Part shown: piece after piece, positions 62,162 through 64,000 of the stretch
Layout: each line of letters begins with the position of its first letter
Numbering within the stretch: the stretch's first letter is position 1
Assembly: GCA_003255065.1 (NCBI GenBank)
Contig: QAOA01002030.1
Span: 291,090-355,089, forward strand
DNA length: 64,000 nucleotides
Reading direction: 5' to 3'
Origin: Cercis canadensis
Taxonomy: Eukaryota > Streptophyta > Magnoliopsida > Fabales > Fabaceae
Position numbers and translations under genes: made by a program
The notes under the pieces: generated by a model
Databases searched by the model: none
What the model saw: only the letters and a program-made list of their open reading frames with translations
What the model was told of the DNA's origin: nothing

Positions 62162-62851
62162 ATGTCAGGTCCACCAGATGAAACTGCTGAGTTGGGAAAA
62201 CTCACAGGACACAAGACAAAAGCCCCTTTGCCACAACATTTAGCAGCTTTGCATAGTAAACTTGCTCGTATCCTGAAACAGAAGGTCACTGTAAGTAAAC
62301 CGTTTCCTTGTCCTAGCTAGAGACTTTAAAATCTTAAGAGTTCTAACAACTTCATATATCATTTCATATGACAAGCAGGATTAAGCAAATGGAACCATCA
62401 TATAAAGCACACACAGCAGAAGACACTATTATATTCCTGGTTTATTTCTTCAGCATTATTATCACTTTTGGACTGGAGAAGATTTATTTCCAATCAATCC
62501 CAGAGGTGCTCAACTTCTTACTATATGGGAAGTATCCGAGAACCATAGTAGGAAAGGAAACAAGGGAACAGTTGAAGATAAACTGGTACGTTACATTTTA
62601 TTATACGTTCTTCATGTTGGAATTATATAATAAGCACTATGTTTTAATTTTAAAAACTGAATTATATATAGAAAGCTTAATCATGATAATATTTCTCTGA
62701 CTATCGTTTCTAGGTTATTCAAAATGTGACAACCAATCCGCCAGAGGATTTACTTAACGAGATAGCTGACACGTGTGATTGGTTTGATGAAGATCTGCTG
62801 ATTCCCGATTGGCCAGCTTATGAGAGGATATTGGAGTTCCTCCTCTTCTAA
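62162..62851 (+). pseudogene. MBD-like copy 3, internally deleted and frameshifted
   Basis: Exon 1 is open (62162-62290, MSGPPDETAELGKLTGHKTK..., donor GTAAGT). Exon 2 starts after GACAAGCAG at 62379 but lacks two bases relative to copy 2 and gives an immediate TAA. Exons 3-4 are missing through the same deletion junction as copy 2. The exon-5 type exon (62454-62585) has a +1 (TTTT run) and a later -1 (ATCCGAG), so its middle is out of frame. The terminal exon (62714-62851, VIQNVTTNPPEDLLNEIADT) is open to TAA. The plus-strand open frame 62368-62700 reads through this region but is not a real gene. Confidence 0.72.
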
Positions 62852-64000
62852 TTTTAAGCTATTGAATTGTTTAACTATTTGACTGATGTGTTTATCAAAA
62901 TAGCTTGTAGTTGAGTAATAATGAGTTTATAAGTTTTGTGTTTGAATTTAAGGTTGTAGCAAAAAATACTAAAAAATTGACTGTTGTGTTTACTCATCTT
63001 TAGCCATCTTAATTTTGATTCCCTTTTTAATGAATACTATCCATTCCCATAACACTTTTTTTTTTTGTTTGATTTAGAAGATCATTTGGCCAAAGCTGTC
63101 ATTTTATAACTAGGGAGGATATATATATATATATATGTTTAAAGTTCTATAGATACAAATATTAAATCTCATTCTATCTTTTTAAAAATTTAAAATTTGA
63201 GAATCCGTTAATAAGGCATCACATGTGAGCCTTGCTTTTTATCCTTTTATTTTTAAATAGTTTTTCATAGCTTAATCAATTCTTAAATTCTTGCTCACCA
63301 ATATTTTTTTTTAAAAAATTTGTGTGACCTGCATTGAGTCATGAAAGAGCAATCAAGAGATAACACAAAAAAAAAAAAAAACAAAACAAAACAAAAAAAA
63401 AAAAGAGAGTAGGAAAGTGATGATAAATTGTTGGTCACAAGTCACAACATAACAATTTTTTTGGTTGTTACTTATCTATGTCAAAACCCAAAATATTAAC
63501 AATATAATTTTACTGAAATTCGAAGATTAATTTCTTTATTTGATTCATATTTGGTTTTAATTAAAAAATAAATGATACTGCCTGGGATTATACACTTGGG
63601 CTATGCAAGATACAGAATTTTCCATTTATACATCTAAACAAATCCTTTCTGAAATTTATAGAATTGAAACAACGATTGACTTTCCATACAATTGCATTGA
63701 TAGTTGTTTCCATGAGAAAAAAGAGAAGGAACTTGTATAGAAGAAGGTTTTTGATGAATTATTATTTTATTTTTTTAATACATTAATTATTATTTTATAA
63801 GCTTGGGGGATGATAATGGAAGATAAGAATATCAAATTGAGCCTAGATATATATTATTTGTTGTTACTGATCTATTACTATCAACTAGCATCCATATTAT
63901 GAATACAAGGTCACATACAGCACAATTGGTTGAAAGATTTCTCAAAAAGACTGAAGTCTTAGGTTCGAATCATCATCTTCTATACCCAACTAAAAATTTA
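62852..64000. other. Right flank of MBD copy 3
   Basis: No gene. Contains flank shared with 47.5-48.1 kb, and at about 63328-63450 a copy of MBD intron-4 sequence (GACCTG, TCATGAAAGAGCA, GTTGGTCACAA) out of place and split by an A run. The last 80 bases (AATTGGTTGAAAG ... TTAGGTTCGAATC) have a pol III B-box-like motif and may start a SINE. Confidence 0.45.

Noticed and set aside
62368..62700. 110-codon open frame at MBD copy 3
   Set aside because: It reads intron and frameshifted exon sequence of the damaged MBD copy.

Overview
This window reads as nuclear DNA of a eudicot plant. It is AT-rich, the genes have many short GT-AG introns, and the gene families are plant ones: Dof, ATL RING-H2, B3, GT14 glucuronosyltransferase, plant-type DP and plant defensin-like peptides. 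Transposon debris is abundant. The species cannot be named from the sequence. Eleven isolated single N bases occur; several sit between repeated flanks and look like unmerged contig ends.

Left part (1-38 kb) is ordinary gene space with insertions. In order: a two-exon Dof transcription factor (minus, 3.1-4.3 kb); a nearly complete autonomous Helitron (8.6-14.59 kb) with an 11-exon Rep/Pif1-helicase reading frame and a textbook 3' end; a nine-exon DP (E2F dimerisation partner) gene (minus, 15.9-19.8 kb); a ten-exon zinc alcohol dehydrogenase with an unusual N-terminal extension (22.6-25.1 kb); a single-exon B3-domain gene (minus, 26-27 kb); a four-exon GT14 glucuronosyltransferase (minus, 28.5-31.8 kb); and an intronless ATL-type RING-H2 ubiquitin ligase (minus, 36.2-36.8 kb). 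Between them lie an hAT-like MITE, two copies of a fold-back MITE and an orphan last exon resembling mitochondrial ribosomal protein S33. Exon boundaries were worked out by hand from splice sites and reading phase.

Right part (39-64 kb) is a rapidly rearranging duplication cluster holding two small gene families. One is a secreted eight-cysteine defensin-like peptide (DEFL; two exons). There are five copies: two intact (52.9 kb plus, 59.3 kb minus) and three damaged (39.6, 42.2, 54.8 kb). The other is a family whose best copy (44.9-47.1 kb) carries a methyl-CpG-binding-like (MBD) domain split over two exons, the second of which has been tandemly amplified, with its intron, into a run of exons. 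Two further copies (57 kb minus, 62 kb plus) share a deletion that removes half the MBD, and a fourth survives only as a promoter (51 kb). The copies are embedded in direct and inverted repeats, including one inverted pair of about 1.4 kb that is almost identical. A LINE fragment with a MULE-type MITE inserted in it lies in only one duplicate, which dates that event after the duplication.

The left-hand genes are unrelated housekeeping or regulatory loci and form no pathway together. The right-hand cluster is the most unusual feature: an amplified DEFL-MBD module undergoing birth, death and exon shuffling.
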